A stretch of DNA of 46,519 bases from Candidatus Stercoripulliclostridium merdipullorum (GCA_018713745.1 DVOH01000037.1:1-46519), one strand, 5' to 3'. Shown: positions 23,932 to 31,441, counted from the first letter of the stretch. A program made the numbers and translations. The notes: generated by a model from the letters alone, not told the origin.

Positions 23932-25557
23932 ATGGGAAGATTGCATCACAAGTCATCGGTGCGCGACTCGATTGTCAATACGTTGATTCCGGGTGTTGCC
24001 GTCAGCGGCTTGACGGGGCTTGCCGTCGGGGTGTGCGTTTTTTTCTATAAATGGGGCGCCGACGCATTGCATCGGATCAGCGATCAGCTTTACGAAAGTG
24101 TCAGGGCGCATCTTGTCTATCTGCCGTTGTTTTTGCTGGGGCTGATTGCTTTGGCTTGCCTGATGAATCTGATTATAAAATGGGAGCCCGCCGTCGCAGG
24201 AGGCGGAATCGCTCGCGCCGAAGGCGTGATGCGCGGATTGTTTCCGATTCGGGTTTTTCCGACTTTTTTCGGCGCGATCGGCGCAAGTATGACGGGGTTT
24301 TTGGGCGGACTTCCGTTGGGCAGCGAAGGTCCTTCCGTTTTGATCGGCACTTCCCTCGGCGGAATGTTCAATCGACTTGCACCCGGCAAGCGCGCTTGGC
24401 GCAGATACACGCTGACGGCGGGAGGCGCCGCCGGTTTTGCCGTCGCGACGGGTGCGCCGCTGGCAGGCGTTTTGTTTGCCCTCGAAGAAACCCACCGCAA
24501 ATTTTCGCCGATGATTCTGTTGGTCGCCACTTCGGGCGTGCTTTGCGCTTCGATCGCCAATGTCGCGTTGGGACTGACGTTCAAAGTCGATGTGACGCTG
24601 ATTCAGTTCGGTACGGTAGCGTCTTTGCCTTTTTCCGCCATCTGGATTCCCGCCGTCGTCGGGATCGTGACAGGGGTCGCGGCAGGTCTGTTTAATCGCA
24701 TCGCGCTTGCCGTCGGAACAATCAACGCCAAACAACTGGGCAGGATTTCGGGATTTATCAAGCTTCCGATTTTGTTTGCAGCGGTCGGATTGATCGGCTT
24801 GTTTGTCAAAGAAGCCCGCGGTTCGGGCAGCCATCTGATCGAGACGCTTGCTTCTCAAGCTTTCCCTTGGTATCTCTTGCTTGCATTGCTTGCGCTGCGC
24901 GGCGTTTTGGTGTTGGTGTCTTCTTCTTCGGGGGCTTCGGGCGGGATGTTTATCCCGACGCTCGTGATCGGCGCGCTGATCGGGGCGTTGACGGCGGAAT
25001 TGCTGATTCTTGCAGGCGTCGATCCGGCTTACCGGTCGATGATCCTTGTCTTTGCCGTGTGCGGATTTTTGGGCGGATGTATGCGCGCGCCCGTAACGGC
25101 AATCGTGTTTACGTTGGAAGTCACTGCCAACCTGACGGGGCTGAATCTTTTGTATGTCGTCATCGTATCGTTTTTATCTTATACCGCCACGCAGTTTGTT
25201 TGTTCGGAGTCGCTCAGCGAAGTCCTTTTAAGTCGGATGCTTCGCAGTCGCGACGGCGAAAAAACGCCCGAGATTTTGTGTTGCGATCTGACGGTTCAGG
25301 CACATTCGTTTGTGGTAGGGAAAGCGGTGCGCGATCTCTTGATGCCTCCCAACAGTTTGATTGGTCGGATTGCAAGAGAAGGCAAAGACGTCCGTCAAGG
25401 AAAAATGGTCAAAAGCGGCGACAAAAAATTGCATGCCGGCGATCGGTTGTCCGTCCAGGTGCAAACATACGATCGCACCGGAACGGAACAGGAGCTGACC
25501 GCGCTATTCGGCAACCAAAAGGTGGAGTTTCGTGAACTCAACGATAGAACTGATTGA
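23932..25557 (+). CDS. ClC family chloride channel/antiporter with C-terminal TrkA-C-like domain
   Basis: 541-aa ClC transporter. The gating glutamate is E132 in G-S-E-G-P-S, and the inner proton-path glutamate is at E185/E186 in F-A-L-E-E-T-H-R-K-F. The G-G-M-F-I-P anion-site motif is present. The usual selectivity motif GSGIP is replaced by G-G-G-I-A at residues 90-94, so the anion-coordinating serine position is glycine. Residues about 450-541 form a soluble TrkA-C/RCK-C-like regulatory domain (L-I-G-R-I-A-R-E-G, G-D-R-L-S-V-Q), which often binds nucleotides. Two glutamates suggest Cl-/H+ exchange; the altered motif leaves the anion open. The 3' end overlaps the AlkD-like gene by 26 bases. 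Confidence 0.93.
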   Translation: MGRLHHKSSVRDSIVNTLIPGVAVSGLTGLAVGVCVFFYKWGADALHRISDQLYESVRAHLVYLPLFLLGLIALACLMNLIIKWEPAVAGGGIARAEGVMRGLFPIRVFPTFFGAIGASMTGFLGGLPLGSEGPSVLIGTSLGGMFNRLAPGKRAWRRYTLTAGGAAGFAVATGAPLAGVLFALEETHRKFSPMILLVATSGVLCASIANVALGLTFKVDVTLIQFGTVASLPFSAIWIPAVVGIVTGVAAGLFNRIALAVGTINAKQLGRISGFIKLPILFAAVGLIGLFVKEARGSGSHLIETLASQAFPWYLLLALLALRGVLVLVSSSSGASGGMFIPTLVIGALIGALTAELLILAGVDPAYRSMILVFAVCGFLGGCMRAPVTAIVFTLEVTANLTGLNLLYVVIVSFLSYTATQFVCSESLSEVLLSRMLRSRDGEKTPEILCCDLTVQAHSFVVGKAVRDLLMPPNSLIGRIAREGKDVRQGKMVKSGDKKLHAGDRLSVQVQTYDRTGTEQELTALFGNQKVEFRELNDRTD

Positions 25558-26206
25558 TTTTTTGCAGAAGAATTCCGATTCGGATTATCGCAGATTTCAT
25601 GCAAAGCTGTTGCCGCGCGGTACGCTTTTGTACGGCGTGCGGATCCCCGTGCTGCGCTCGCTTGCCAAGACATTGGTCGCGGAGGAAAACACCGAAATCC
25701 TCCGATGTGCGGACGGAACATATTACGAAATCCGACTGTTGCGGGGACTGGTTGCCGCGATGCGGAAGGGTTCGACGGAGGAGCGGATTGCACGCATTTG
25801 CGACTTTGCCGCAACGATCGAAAACTGGGCGGAGTGCGATACCGTTGCCGCAACCTGCAAATGGATTAGACGCTACAAAGAAAAAACGTTTGCCGCAATC
25901 GGCAACCTGCTTGCTTCGGACAAAGAGTACGAAGTACGCTTCGGGGTGGTATTGATTTTGTGTTATTATTTGGACGAAGCGTGGCTTAAGCGCGCGCTCG
26001 ATGCCGTCGCAACGGTGCGGCATCCCGGTTATTATGTCAAAATGGCGGTTGCTTGGTGTATCAGCAAAGCGATGATCGAATCCGAAGAGGACGCGTTACC
26101 CGTTCTGGAAGCCGCCGATCCCGAAATTCAAAAAATGGCGCGTCAGAAACTGCGCGACTCTTACCGCTATCGCGGGAAAGCGGGGAAAGAGATCGACAAA
26201 GCATAA
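25532..26206 (+). CDS. AlkD-like DNA alkylation repair protein
   Basis: 224-aa HEAT-repeat DNA glycosylase of the AlkD family, which removes bulky or cationic alkylated purines. W99 and D103 in E-N-W-A-E-C-D match the Trp-x3-Asp pair of the B. cereus AlkD active site; other helices show the repeating HEAT pattern (Y-G-V-R-I-P-V-L-R near 34-42, D-K-E-Y-E-V-R-F-G). The GTG start at 25532 follows GGTGGAG at short spacing and lies inside the ClC gene, so coupling is likely. The last 40 nt overlap the 3' end of the convergent CYTH gene. Confidence 0.88.
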   Translation: MNSTIELIDFLQKNSDSDYRRFHAKLLPRGTLLYGVRIPVLRSLAKTLVAEENTEILRCADGTYYEIRLLRGLVAAMRKGSTEERIARICDFAATIENWAECDTVAATCKWIRRYKEKTFAAIGNLLASDKEYEVRFGVVLILCYYLDEAWLKRALDAVATVRHPGYYVKMAVAWCISKAMIESEEDALPVLEAADPEIQKMARQKLRDSYRYRGKAGKEIDKA

Positions 26207-26676
26207 TTTTCGTAAGCGGGGTCGCCCGTGACGTCGGCTAAAACGTTGAATCGGGGCGGCAAAACTATCGTGTCGCCGCTTTCGTATTCGACTTCCATGA
26301 CGGCATATGCCTTCCATCCTTCAAACACATCGATTTCAAACGTCAGTCCGCAGTGCGGAAAGAAGTATCGCGTTTTCCGAATGGTTTTTCGGCGGGGGTC
26401 GCGTTGAGCGAGAAGCGTATGGTATTCGCCGGGCGAAAGGGTACGTTCTGTTTCCAGTCTTGCGGCGGGATCGTCGGGCAGATTGGTTTTCTGCGTCATA
26501 ACGAACCGGGCGGAATCCCCTCGCAGAATGGCGCGGATACGGGTGTCGGGGGGATTCAGCAGATAAGTTTGTTCGATGTTTGCCGATTCCAGCCCGGCAA
26601 GCAATGCGTCGGAAGGATATTCGATCAGATATTTTCGTTCGCGTTCGATTGCGGTACGGAGAAGTGTATTTTCCAT
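26167..26676 (-). CDS. CYTH-domain protein (triphosphate tunnel enzyme family)
   Basis: 169-aa protein of the CYTH superfamily, which includes inorganic triphosphatases, thiamine triphosphatase and class IV adenylate cyclases. The defining E-x-E-x-K is E11-R-E13-R-K15. Further tunnel-strand residues follow: R-x-R in D-T-R-I-R-A-I-L-R, M-T-Q-K near 60-63, and alternating acidic strands E-I-D-V-F-E-G and V-M-E-V-E-Y-E. A polyphosphate or nucleotide triphosphate substrate is inferred. There is no ribosome site upstream and the promoter puts +1 on the ATG. The last 13 codons overlap the AlkD-like gene on the other strand. Confidence 0.85.
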   Translation of the reverse strand: MENTLLRTAIERERKYLIEYPSDALLAGLESANIEQTYLLNPPDTRIRAILRGDSARFVMTQKTNLPDDPAARLETERTLSPGEYHTLLAQRDPRRKTIRKTRYFFPHCGLTFEIDVFEGWKAYAVMEVEYESGDTIVLPPRFNVLADVTGDPAYENYALSISFPAFPR

Positions 26677-26682
26677 ATCGTC

Positions 26683-26711
26683 AGTATACTATAATTCGAG
26701 CGGTATGCAAA
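26683..26711 (-). promoter_or_regulatory. Promoter of the CYTH gene, start predicted at the ATG
   Basis: Minus-strand TTTGCA (26711-26706), a 17-nt spacer and TATACT (26688-26683); exactly 6 nt then separate it from the ATG at 26676. It is divergent from the LURF-one promoter. Confidence 0.65.
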
Positions 26712-26731
26712 CCGTTTTGCAAAAATTCCTC

Positions 26732-26760
26732 TTGAAGCGCGTCATAAACCGTGTTATAAT
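26732..26760 (+). promoter_or_regulatory. SigA promoter of the LURF-one gene
   Basis: TTGAAG (26732-26737), a 17-nt spacer and TATAAT (26755-26760). AGGAG follows at 26780-26784 before the ATG at 26792. Confidence 0.83.
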
Positions 26761-26791
26761 CAATTATAATGACAGCAATAGGAGACTTGCC

Positions 26792-27271
26792 ATGAGATTT
26801 TTGATTCAGCAAAAATTCTTCACCTTAAAAGACCGCTTTTTCATTAAGGACGAGAGAGGGTACGATTGCTACGAGATTGCAGATAAGTTGGTTACGGTAG
26901 GCAATAAGTTCTGGGTCAATACCGTCGACGGCAACAATTTGTATTTTATGCGGCAAAAACTGTTTCATTTGATGCCCCATTACGAAATTTATCAGGGCGA
27001 AGAAGTCGTTGCCAATGTCCGTGCAAGGTTCCGTTTTTTTCGCGCCAAAGTCGAGGTTCAAAGCGATCGATTCGGCGATATTCTGATCACCGGCAACGTG
27101 ATGAACTGGGATTTCGAAATTAAGCGCGGAGACGAAATGCTCGCTGTGATCAACAAGCATATTCTCAAAGTGCGCGATACCTATACCCTCGAAATTATGG
27201 CGCGGATCGACCCTGCCTTTATGATTGCGCTCGCCATCTTGGTCGACGCAATGTATCAGCGCCGCAAATAA
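26792..27271 (+). CDS. LURF-one/YxjI family protein (Tubby-like fold)
   Basis: 159-aa protein with the N-terminus of the LURF-one family (M-R-F-L-I-Q-Q-K-F-F-T-L-K-D-R-F) and its strand pattern: D-x-x-G-x-D-C-Y-E-I, a middle strand around L-F-H-L-M-P-H-Y-E-I-Y, and a final I-D-P-A-F-M-I-A-L-A-I-L-V-D segment. These proteins share a Tubby-like beta-barrel and are linked in plants to membrane or defence functions; the bacterial role is unknown. A clean ribosome site supports the start. The gene is monocistronic, with its own promoter and a bidirectional terminator. Confidence 0.86.
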   Translation: MRFLIQQKFFTLKDRFFIKDERGYDCYEIADKLVTVGNKFWVNTVDGNNLYFMRQKLFHLMPHYEIYQGEEVVANVRARFRFFRAKVEVQSDRFGDILITGNVMNWDFEIKRGDEMLAVINKHILKVRDTYTLEIMARIDPAFMIALAILVDAMYQRRK

Positions 27272-27285
27272 TACCTTCGACAGCA

Positions 27286-27314
27286 AAAAGCGACCGGGAT
27301 TTCCGGTCGCTTTT
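27286..27314. terminator. Bidirectional terminator between convergent genes
   Basis: A perfect 12-bp stem (27286-27297 with 27303-27314) has a 5-nt loop and A/T runs on both flanks, so it can stop the LURF-one transcript and the opposing ECF-kinase transcript. Confidence 0.92.
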
Positions 27315-27331
27315 GTGTTGGAAGATTCAGA

Positions 27332-28480
27332 TTATTCTGCCGACTTCGGCTGTTTTCTGCGTACAGGAAAGACCATATCGGCTTCTGCCTCGGGATTGTT
27401 GACGGTAAAATATTCGCGCTCCTTCGGCAGCCACAGCCCGAAAAAGGCTTTTGCATTGATGCCGTTGCGCAAAACGATGCGGAAGCCTTGTAAATCCCGT
27501 TTGACTTTCAGAAAAACTTTAAGATCGTAACGGTCCAGGAGTTCGGGGAGCATCGAGTAGGTTCCTTCGACAATCGTCAGCGGCCGGGGCGTCACGATAC
27601 GTTCTTGCAGCATCCGATTCAGCTTGCAACTGTAGGGGATATAGGAATAGGGACGATCGATGCTGTCTAACGTTTCTTTCAGTCGTTCGAGATCGATGTT
27701 GCCGCCGATCCGATGGATTCCGTCCTCCTCGCGTTCGTCAACGGGAAGGAAGAAGTCGTCCATACGGATGACGTTGGCGTTGTATTGTGCGGCAAGAATA
27801 TTGGCAAGCGAAGTCTTGCCGGCTGCCGACATTCCGTCGATGGCAATGACGGTACGATCGGATTCTTTGACGGCGGCGTCGACGTAGTCAAACAACGCGG
27901 CGTAGCGTTTATAAATACTCGGGGTCAGATAATATTCGCTGGGAATCAATCGCGCGCGTTGCAATGAAGCGACGATAACGGGTACCAGGATCAGCTGAAT
28001 CAGCATCCCGGGGAACGCGTTTATAAAAGCTCCTGCTAAAAATATTTCAAGGCTGAAAGGCTGCTTTGCAAGCGTAAAGAATCCCCATGCGGCAAGCCCC
28101 CAGATTCCTCTGCCGACCAGCATTGCAAGAATCAGCGCAACGGGGACGAAGTAGTGACGTTTGGGCAGAATGCGATAAAAGAGTCCTGTCATTGCGCCGT
28201 ATGCGGCGAGTTCGAATGCCATAGCGAGAGCGGTGGGAAGCATGACGGGCATCCCGAAGGCGGCGCTGCGCAAAATGGGGGTAATTAATCCGACAACAAG
28301 ACCGTACTGCCAACCGCAAACAAATCCGCAGAGCAAAACAGGAAGATGCATCGGCAAAAGCATATTGCCGACGGTAGGAATTTGTCCCGTCAAAAAGGGC
28401 AAAACCAATCCCAACGCGACGAATACGGCGGAGAGCGTCAGATTTTTGGTCGGAAACAACATTTTTCTCGATCGTTTCAT
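27332..28480 (-). CDS. ECF transporter S-component fused to a uridine-kinase-like P-loop kinase
   Basis: 382-aa two-domain fusion. Residues 1-180 are an ECF-type substrate-binding membrane protein with about six helices; the segment N-M-L-L-P-M-H-L-P-V-L-L-C-G-F (39-53) is typical of S-components. After a linker, residues 208-382 form a P-loop kinase: Walker A G-M-S-A-A-G-K-T (216-223), D-D-F-F-L-P (241-246), and I-V-E-G-T-Y-S followed by R-I-V-L-R-N-G, as in uridine kinase-type enzymes. The design suggests uptake followed by phosphorylation to trap the substrate, possibly a nucleoside, vitamin or related compound. No EcfA/EcfT genes are in the window. The start at 28480 has no Shine-Dalgarno; the promoter puts +1 on its A. 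M7 with weak GAG is an alternative. The frame extends to 28711 without support. Confidence 0.85.
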   Translation of the reverse strand: MKRSRKMLFPTKNLTLSAVFVALGLVLPFLTGQIPTVGNMLLPMHLPVLLCGFVCGWQYGLVVGLITPILRSAAFGMPVMLPTALAMAFELAAYGAMTGLFYRILPKRHYFVPVALILAMLVGRGIWGLAAWGFFTLAKQPFSLEIFLAGAFINAFPGMLIQLILVPVIVASLQRARLIPSEYYLTPSIYKRYAALFDYVDAAVKESDRTVIAIDGMSAAGKTSLANILAAQYNANVIRMDDFFLPVDEREEDGIHRIGGNIDLERLKETLDSIDRPYSYIPYSCKLNRMLQERIVTPRPLTIVEGTYSMLPELLDRYDLKVFLKVKRDLQGFRIVLRNGINAKAFFGLWLPKEREYFTVNNPEAEADMVFPVRRKQPKSAE

Positions 28481-28486
28481 ACCCAA

Positions 28487-28515
28487 ATTGTATCGGGTAA
28501 GCGGCGAAATGTCAA
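28487..28515 (-). promoter_or_regulatory. Promoter of the ECF-kinase fusion, start predicted at the ATG
   Basis: Minus-strand TTGACA (28515-28510), a 17-nt spacer and TACAAT (28492-28487), then 6 nt to the ATG at 28480. It is divergent from the promoter at 28591. Confidence 0.83.
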
Positions 28516-28590
28516 GCAAATCGGAGATCGGCAAGCGGTTTGCAGGGCGCAAATAGGAATTTTCTTTCGACGGGAAACAAATCGAAATAC

Positions 28591-28620
28591 TTGAATCTTC
28601 TATTAAGATTATGCTATTAT
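28591..28620 (+). promoter_or_regulatory. Promoter of the GAPDH-PGK operon
   Basis: TTGAAT (28591-28596), an 18-nt spacer and TATTAT (28615-28620). A leader of about 100 nt follows before the ATG at 28728. Confidence 0.7.
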
Positions 28621-28649
28621 ATTTAAGTAATAATGGGGTAGCGTTTTGT

Positions 28650-28702
28650 GTCGGACGAATAAGGCATATCGCCCGACGGAGCGATCTCCGACCCGTCTTT
28701 TT
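28650..28702 (+). promoter_or_regulatory. Possible structured leader of the GAPDH-PGK operon
   Basis: GTCGG (28650-28654) can pair with CCGAC (28673-28677). Overlapping that, GACGG (28675-28679) can pair with CCGTC (28693-28697), followed by T5 (28698-28702), and CGGAG/CTCCG (28677-28690) gives a smaller hairpin. The first two pairings exclude each other, as in attenuators. Stems are short and no known riboswitch class was recognised. Confidence 0.35.
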
Positions 28703-28727
28703 CAAAACCAAAGTGAGGTGATCTTTT

Positions 28728-29093
28728 ATGGCAGATTACGACAAACAACAAATGACGATGCAACTCAAAGCGTTGCGGGAAGAGGGCGAGACTTTGACCC
28801 AAAGCAACCCGCTGTCGATCGAAGAAGACAAGATTGCCGCAAATGAATGGTTTCAGCGTCTGACCGACCTGATCGGCGAGCTGCCGGAGGGCGGCGCGGA
28901 CGAACTGAACGCACTGCAAAAGATCCTGGACAGCAAAGAGGGAGAACCCCGCTATACCGGTGCTATTTTGGGATCGGAAGCGAATTTTATGGGCGGTTTC
29001 GTTGCCGAGCGGCAGGCGGAAGCCGAAATTTTTGTGAAGAAAGTATCCAAAATTCTGGCTCGGATCGACGCGCTGATTGCGCGGATCGGCTGA
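28728..29093 (+). CDS. Uncharacterised small helical protein, first gene of the GAPDH-PGK operon
   Basis: 121-aa protein I do not recognise. It is acidic, without cysteine, signal peptide or membrane segment. Residues 1-50 and 85-121 look strongly helical with heptad-like spacing (N-terminal Q-L-K-A-L-R-E-E-G; C-terminal V-K-K-V-S-K-I-L-A-R-I-D-A-L-I-A-R-I), so a coiled-coil or bundle is likely. The start follows AGGTG (about 28714-28718). It has its own leader and lies 82 nt before the GAPDH gene with no terminator between, so it may be cotranscribed. Confidence 0.75.
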   Translation: MADYDKQQMTMQLKALREEGETLTQSNPLSIEEDKIAANEWFQRLTDLIGELPEGGADELNALQKILDSKEGEPRYTGAILGSEANFMGGFVAERQAEAEIFVKKVSKILARIDALIARIG

Positions 29094-29175
29094 ATCGCGC
29101 TTTTCGGAAGCAAGGCGTCAGACACGATTCCGATCCCGTCGAGGGATCTCAAATAACAATTTACAGGAGTAATTT

Positions 29176-30204
29176 ATGAAAAAAGTCAAAGTTGGTGTAG
29201 CAGGTTACGGCGTCATCGGACAGCGTTTGGCTGACGGCGTCGCGCGGCAGGAAGATATGGAGCTGGTCGGTGTTGCGGACGTCGCACCGACGCTTGCCGT
29301 CCGCGCGTTGAAAGAAAAAGGGATGCCCTATGCCCTGTATCTTGCTTCGGACGATCGCAAAGCCGAGTTCGATGCCCTCGGGATTCCCGTTGCGGGTTCG
29401 ATGGAAGATATGGTGCGGCAATGCGACGTCGTACTGGATTCTTCGCCGGGCGGAATCGGCGCCAAAAACAAAGAGCTGTATCAACGCCTCGGCAAGAAAG
29501 CCATCTTCCAGGGCGGCGAAAAAAACAGCGTCGCCGACGTCTTTTTCCACGGCTATGCCAATTACGAAAAAGGTCTTGACAAAGACTTTCTCAAACTGAC
29601 CTCCTGCAATACGACAGGCTTGATCCGTAGCGTCGACTGTCTCGATCGCGCATTCGGGATCGATCGCGTTGCGATTACGATCATCCGCCGCGTTGCCGAT
29701 CCCGGCGATTATCACCGCGGACTGACCAATGCCCTGCAGATTGACAAAGCGCCTTCGCATCAGGCGGTCGATCTGATGACGATTATGCCGCACGTCGAAG
29801 CGACGGGAATTCTTGTGCATACGCCGATTACGCACGGACATATCATCACGGTCGTTGCAACCGGCAAACAAAAAATCACCAAGCAAATGGCACTCGAAGC
29901 ATTTTCCAAGCATCCGCGGATCCGTCTTGTTCGGATCGATCAGGGCTTCCTCGGCAATGCTTCTCTCTTCCGTTATGCGCGCGACCTCGGCAATCCGCGC
30001 GGCGACATGTACGAAATCGCGCTGTGGGAAGACAGCATTGTAGAAAGCGGCGACAGCATTATGTACGCAATCAATATTCCGCAAGAAGCCGTCACGATTC
30101 CCGAAACGATGGACGGGATCCGTGCCGTTATGCACCTCCAAGACACTTCTGCCGAAGCGACTGCCAAAACCAATCAATATCTCGGAATCGGAAAATGGAA
30201 ATAA
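29176..30204 (+). CDS. Type II (archaeal-type) glyceraldehyde-3-phosphate dehydrogenase
   Basis: 342-aa phosphorylating GAPDH of the archaeal class, oxidising glyceraldehyde-3-phosphate to 1,3-bisphosphoglycerate with NAD(P). It starts with the Rossmann G-Y-G-V-I-G (residues 10-15), has F-Q-G-G-E-K (111-116) and the class-specific catalytic motif S-C-N-T-T-G-L with C144. The bacterial signature A-S-C-T-T-N-x-L is absent and the overall sequence is unlike GapA/GapB. AGGAG (about 29164-29168) supports the start. The gene overlaps the PGK gene by 10 bases, and that PGK is also archaeal in type. Cofactor preference cannot be read reliably. Confidence 0.93.
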   Translation: MKKVKVGVAGYGVIGQRLADGVARQEDMELVGVADVAPTLAVRALKEKGMPYALYLASDDRKAEFDALGIPVAGSMEDMVRQCDVVLDSSPGGIGAKNKELYQRLGKKAIFQGGEKNSVADVFFHGYANYEKGLDKDFLKLTSCNTTGLIRSVDCLDRAFGIDRVAITIIRRVADPGDYHRGLTNALQIDKAPSHQAVDLMTIMPHVEATGILVHTPITHGHIITVVATGKQKITKQMALEAFSKHPRIRLVRIDQGFLGNASLFRYARDLGNPRGDMYEIALWEDSIVESGDSIMYAINIPQEAVTIPETMDGIRAVMHLQDTSAEATAKTNQYLGIGKWK

Positions 30205-31439
30205 AAATCAAAAGTATCATCGGGGTGGACGTCAAAGGAAAGCGCGTTCTGTTTCGTCCCGACATCAATTCGCCCGTCGACGCGTCGGGCGCGATCGTTA
30301 ATGACAATCGCATCGTAAAAACGTTGCCCACGCTACGTTATTTGACCGAAAACGGTGCCAAGGTCGCTATCATTGCCCATCAGGGCGATACGCTGGACTA
30401 TCAGAATCTGATGCCGCTTGCTCCGCATGCGGAGCGGCTTTCGCAACTGATGGGAAAGCCCGTAAAGTATCTTGACGACGTCTGCGGAGATGCGGCGCTG
30501 CAAGCAATCGAAGCCTTGCAGGAAGGCGAAATCGTTTTGCTCGGCAATCTTCGGTATTTGACCGAAGAAGTGTCAACCTTCGAAAAGGACGTCAAACTTA
30601 CGCCCGACGAGATGCAAAACACATATCTGGTGCGTCGGCTTGCGCCCCTCTTTGATATTTACGTCAACGACGCATTCAGCGCGGCGCATCGCAACGCGCC
30701 GAGTATGGTTGCGTTTCAGCAACGGATGCCGTCCTATGCGGGACCGCTGTTTTTCAAAGAATACGAAGCACTGTACAAAGTGATGCACGGTGCGGCAAAG
30801 CCCGTCGTATTTGTGTTGGGCGGCGCCAAAATTTCGGATGCCTTCGGGATGATGGACAAAGTACTTGCCGACGGCGCGGCGGATAAGATTCTTGCCGGCG
30901 GCGTAACGGGAGTCGTCATGTTGCTGGCAAAAGGACGGAAGGTCGGTAAACAATATGAGCAGTGGCTGAAGGACAAAGATCTTTGGTGCTTCGTCGAGCC
31001 TGCCAAAGAGTTGCTGAGACTCTACGGGGATCGGTTTGTATTGCCCGAAGATTTGGCTTATGCCGCGGACGGCAAGCGGAAAGAAATTTCCGTTTGCGAT
31101 CTCCCCGTCGACGACGCAATGTTTTTGGACATCGGCGATCAGACGGCAATTGCGTTCCGACACGAAATCATGTGCGCCGGTACGGTGTTCTGCAACGGTC
31201 CGGTCGGCGTATACGAAAATCCTCTGTTTGCGGACGGAACCCGCAGGGTGTGGCAGGCATTTGCCGACACTTCGGCATATACCGTCATCGGCGGAGGCGA
31301 TACCGTCAGCGCGGCTGCCAAACTGATCGGGCTTTCCGCAATCGATTATGTCTGTACCGCGGGCGGCGCGATGGTGCGGTTTTTGAGCGGCAAAAAGTTG
31401 CCGCTGATCGAAGCGATGCTCGGCGCCGCAAAAGGATAA
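30195..31439 (+). CDS. pgk: Phosphoglycerate kinase, archaeal type
   Basis: 414-aa PGK, transferring phosphate from 1,3-bisphosphoglycerate to ADP. Substrate-binding R-x-D-I-N-S-P near the N-terminus, A-H-Q-G near 56-59, the N-D-A-F-S-A-A-H-R block, V-F-V-L-G-G-A-K, and a C-terminal V-I-G-G-G-D-T nucleotide loop are all present. H-Q-G instead of the bacterial H-x-G-R-P, D-I-N-S-P instead of D-x-N-V-P, and the 414-aa length resemble methanogen and other archaeal PGKs rather than bacterial enzymes (about 390-400 aa). The start at 30195 overlaps the GAPDH gene by 10 bases; earlier in-frame sequence lies inside that gene. The next gene starts 2 nt after the stop. Confidence 0.93.
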   Translation: MEIKIKSIIGVDVKGKRVLFRPDINSPVDASGAIVNDNRIVKTLPTLRYLTENGAKVAIIAHQGDTLDYQNLMPLAPHAERLSQLMGKPVKYLDDVCGDAALQAIEALQEGEIVLLGNLRYLTEEVSTFEKDVKLTPDEMQNTYLVRRLAPLFDIYVNDAFSAAHRNAPSMVAFQQRMPSYAGPLFFKEYEALYKVMHGAAKPVVFVLGGAKISDAFGMMDKVLADGAADKILAGGVTGVVMLLAKGRKVGKQYEQWLKDKDLWCFVEPAKELLRLYGDRFVLPEDLAYAADGKRKEISVCDLPVDDAMFLDIGDQTAIAFRHEIMCAGTVFCNGPVGVYENPLFADGTRRVWQAFADTSAYTVIGGGDTVSAAAKLIGLSAIDYVCTAGGAMVRFLSGKKLPLIEAMLGAAKG

Positions 31440-31441
31440 CA

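Noticed and set aside
28481..28711. N-terminal extension of the ECF-kinase fusion
   Set aside because: The extension crosses both divergent promoters and is not hydrophobic or conserved in style; the ATG at 28480 fits the first helix.
28621..28727. Known riboswitch (preQ1, fluoride, guanidine or glycine type)
   Set aside because: None of the conserved core sequences of these classes could be matched by eye.
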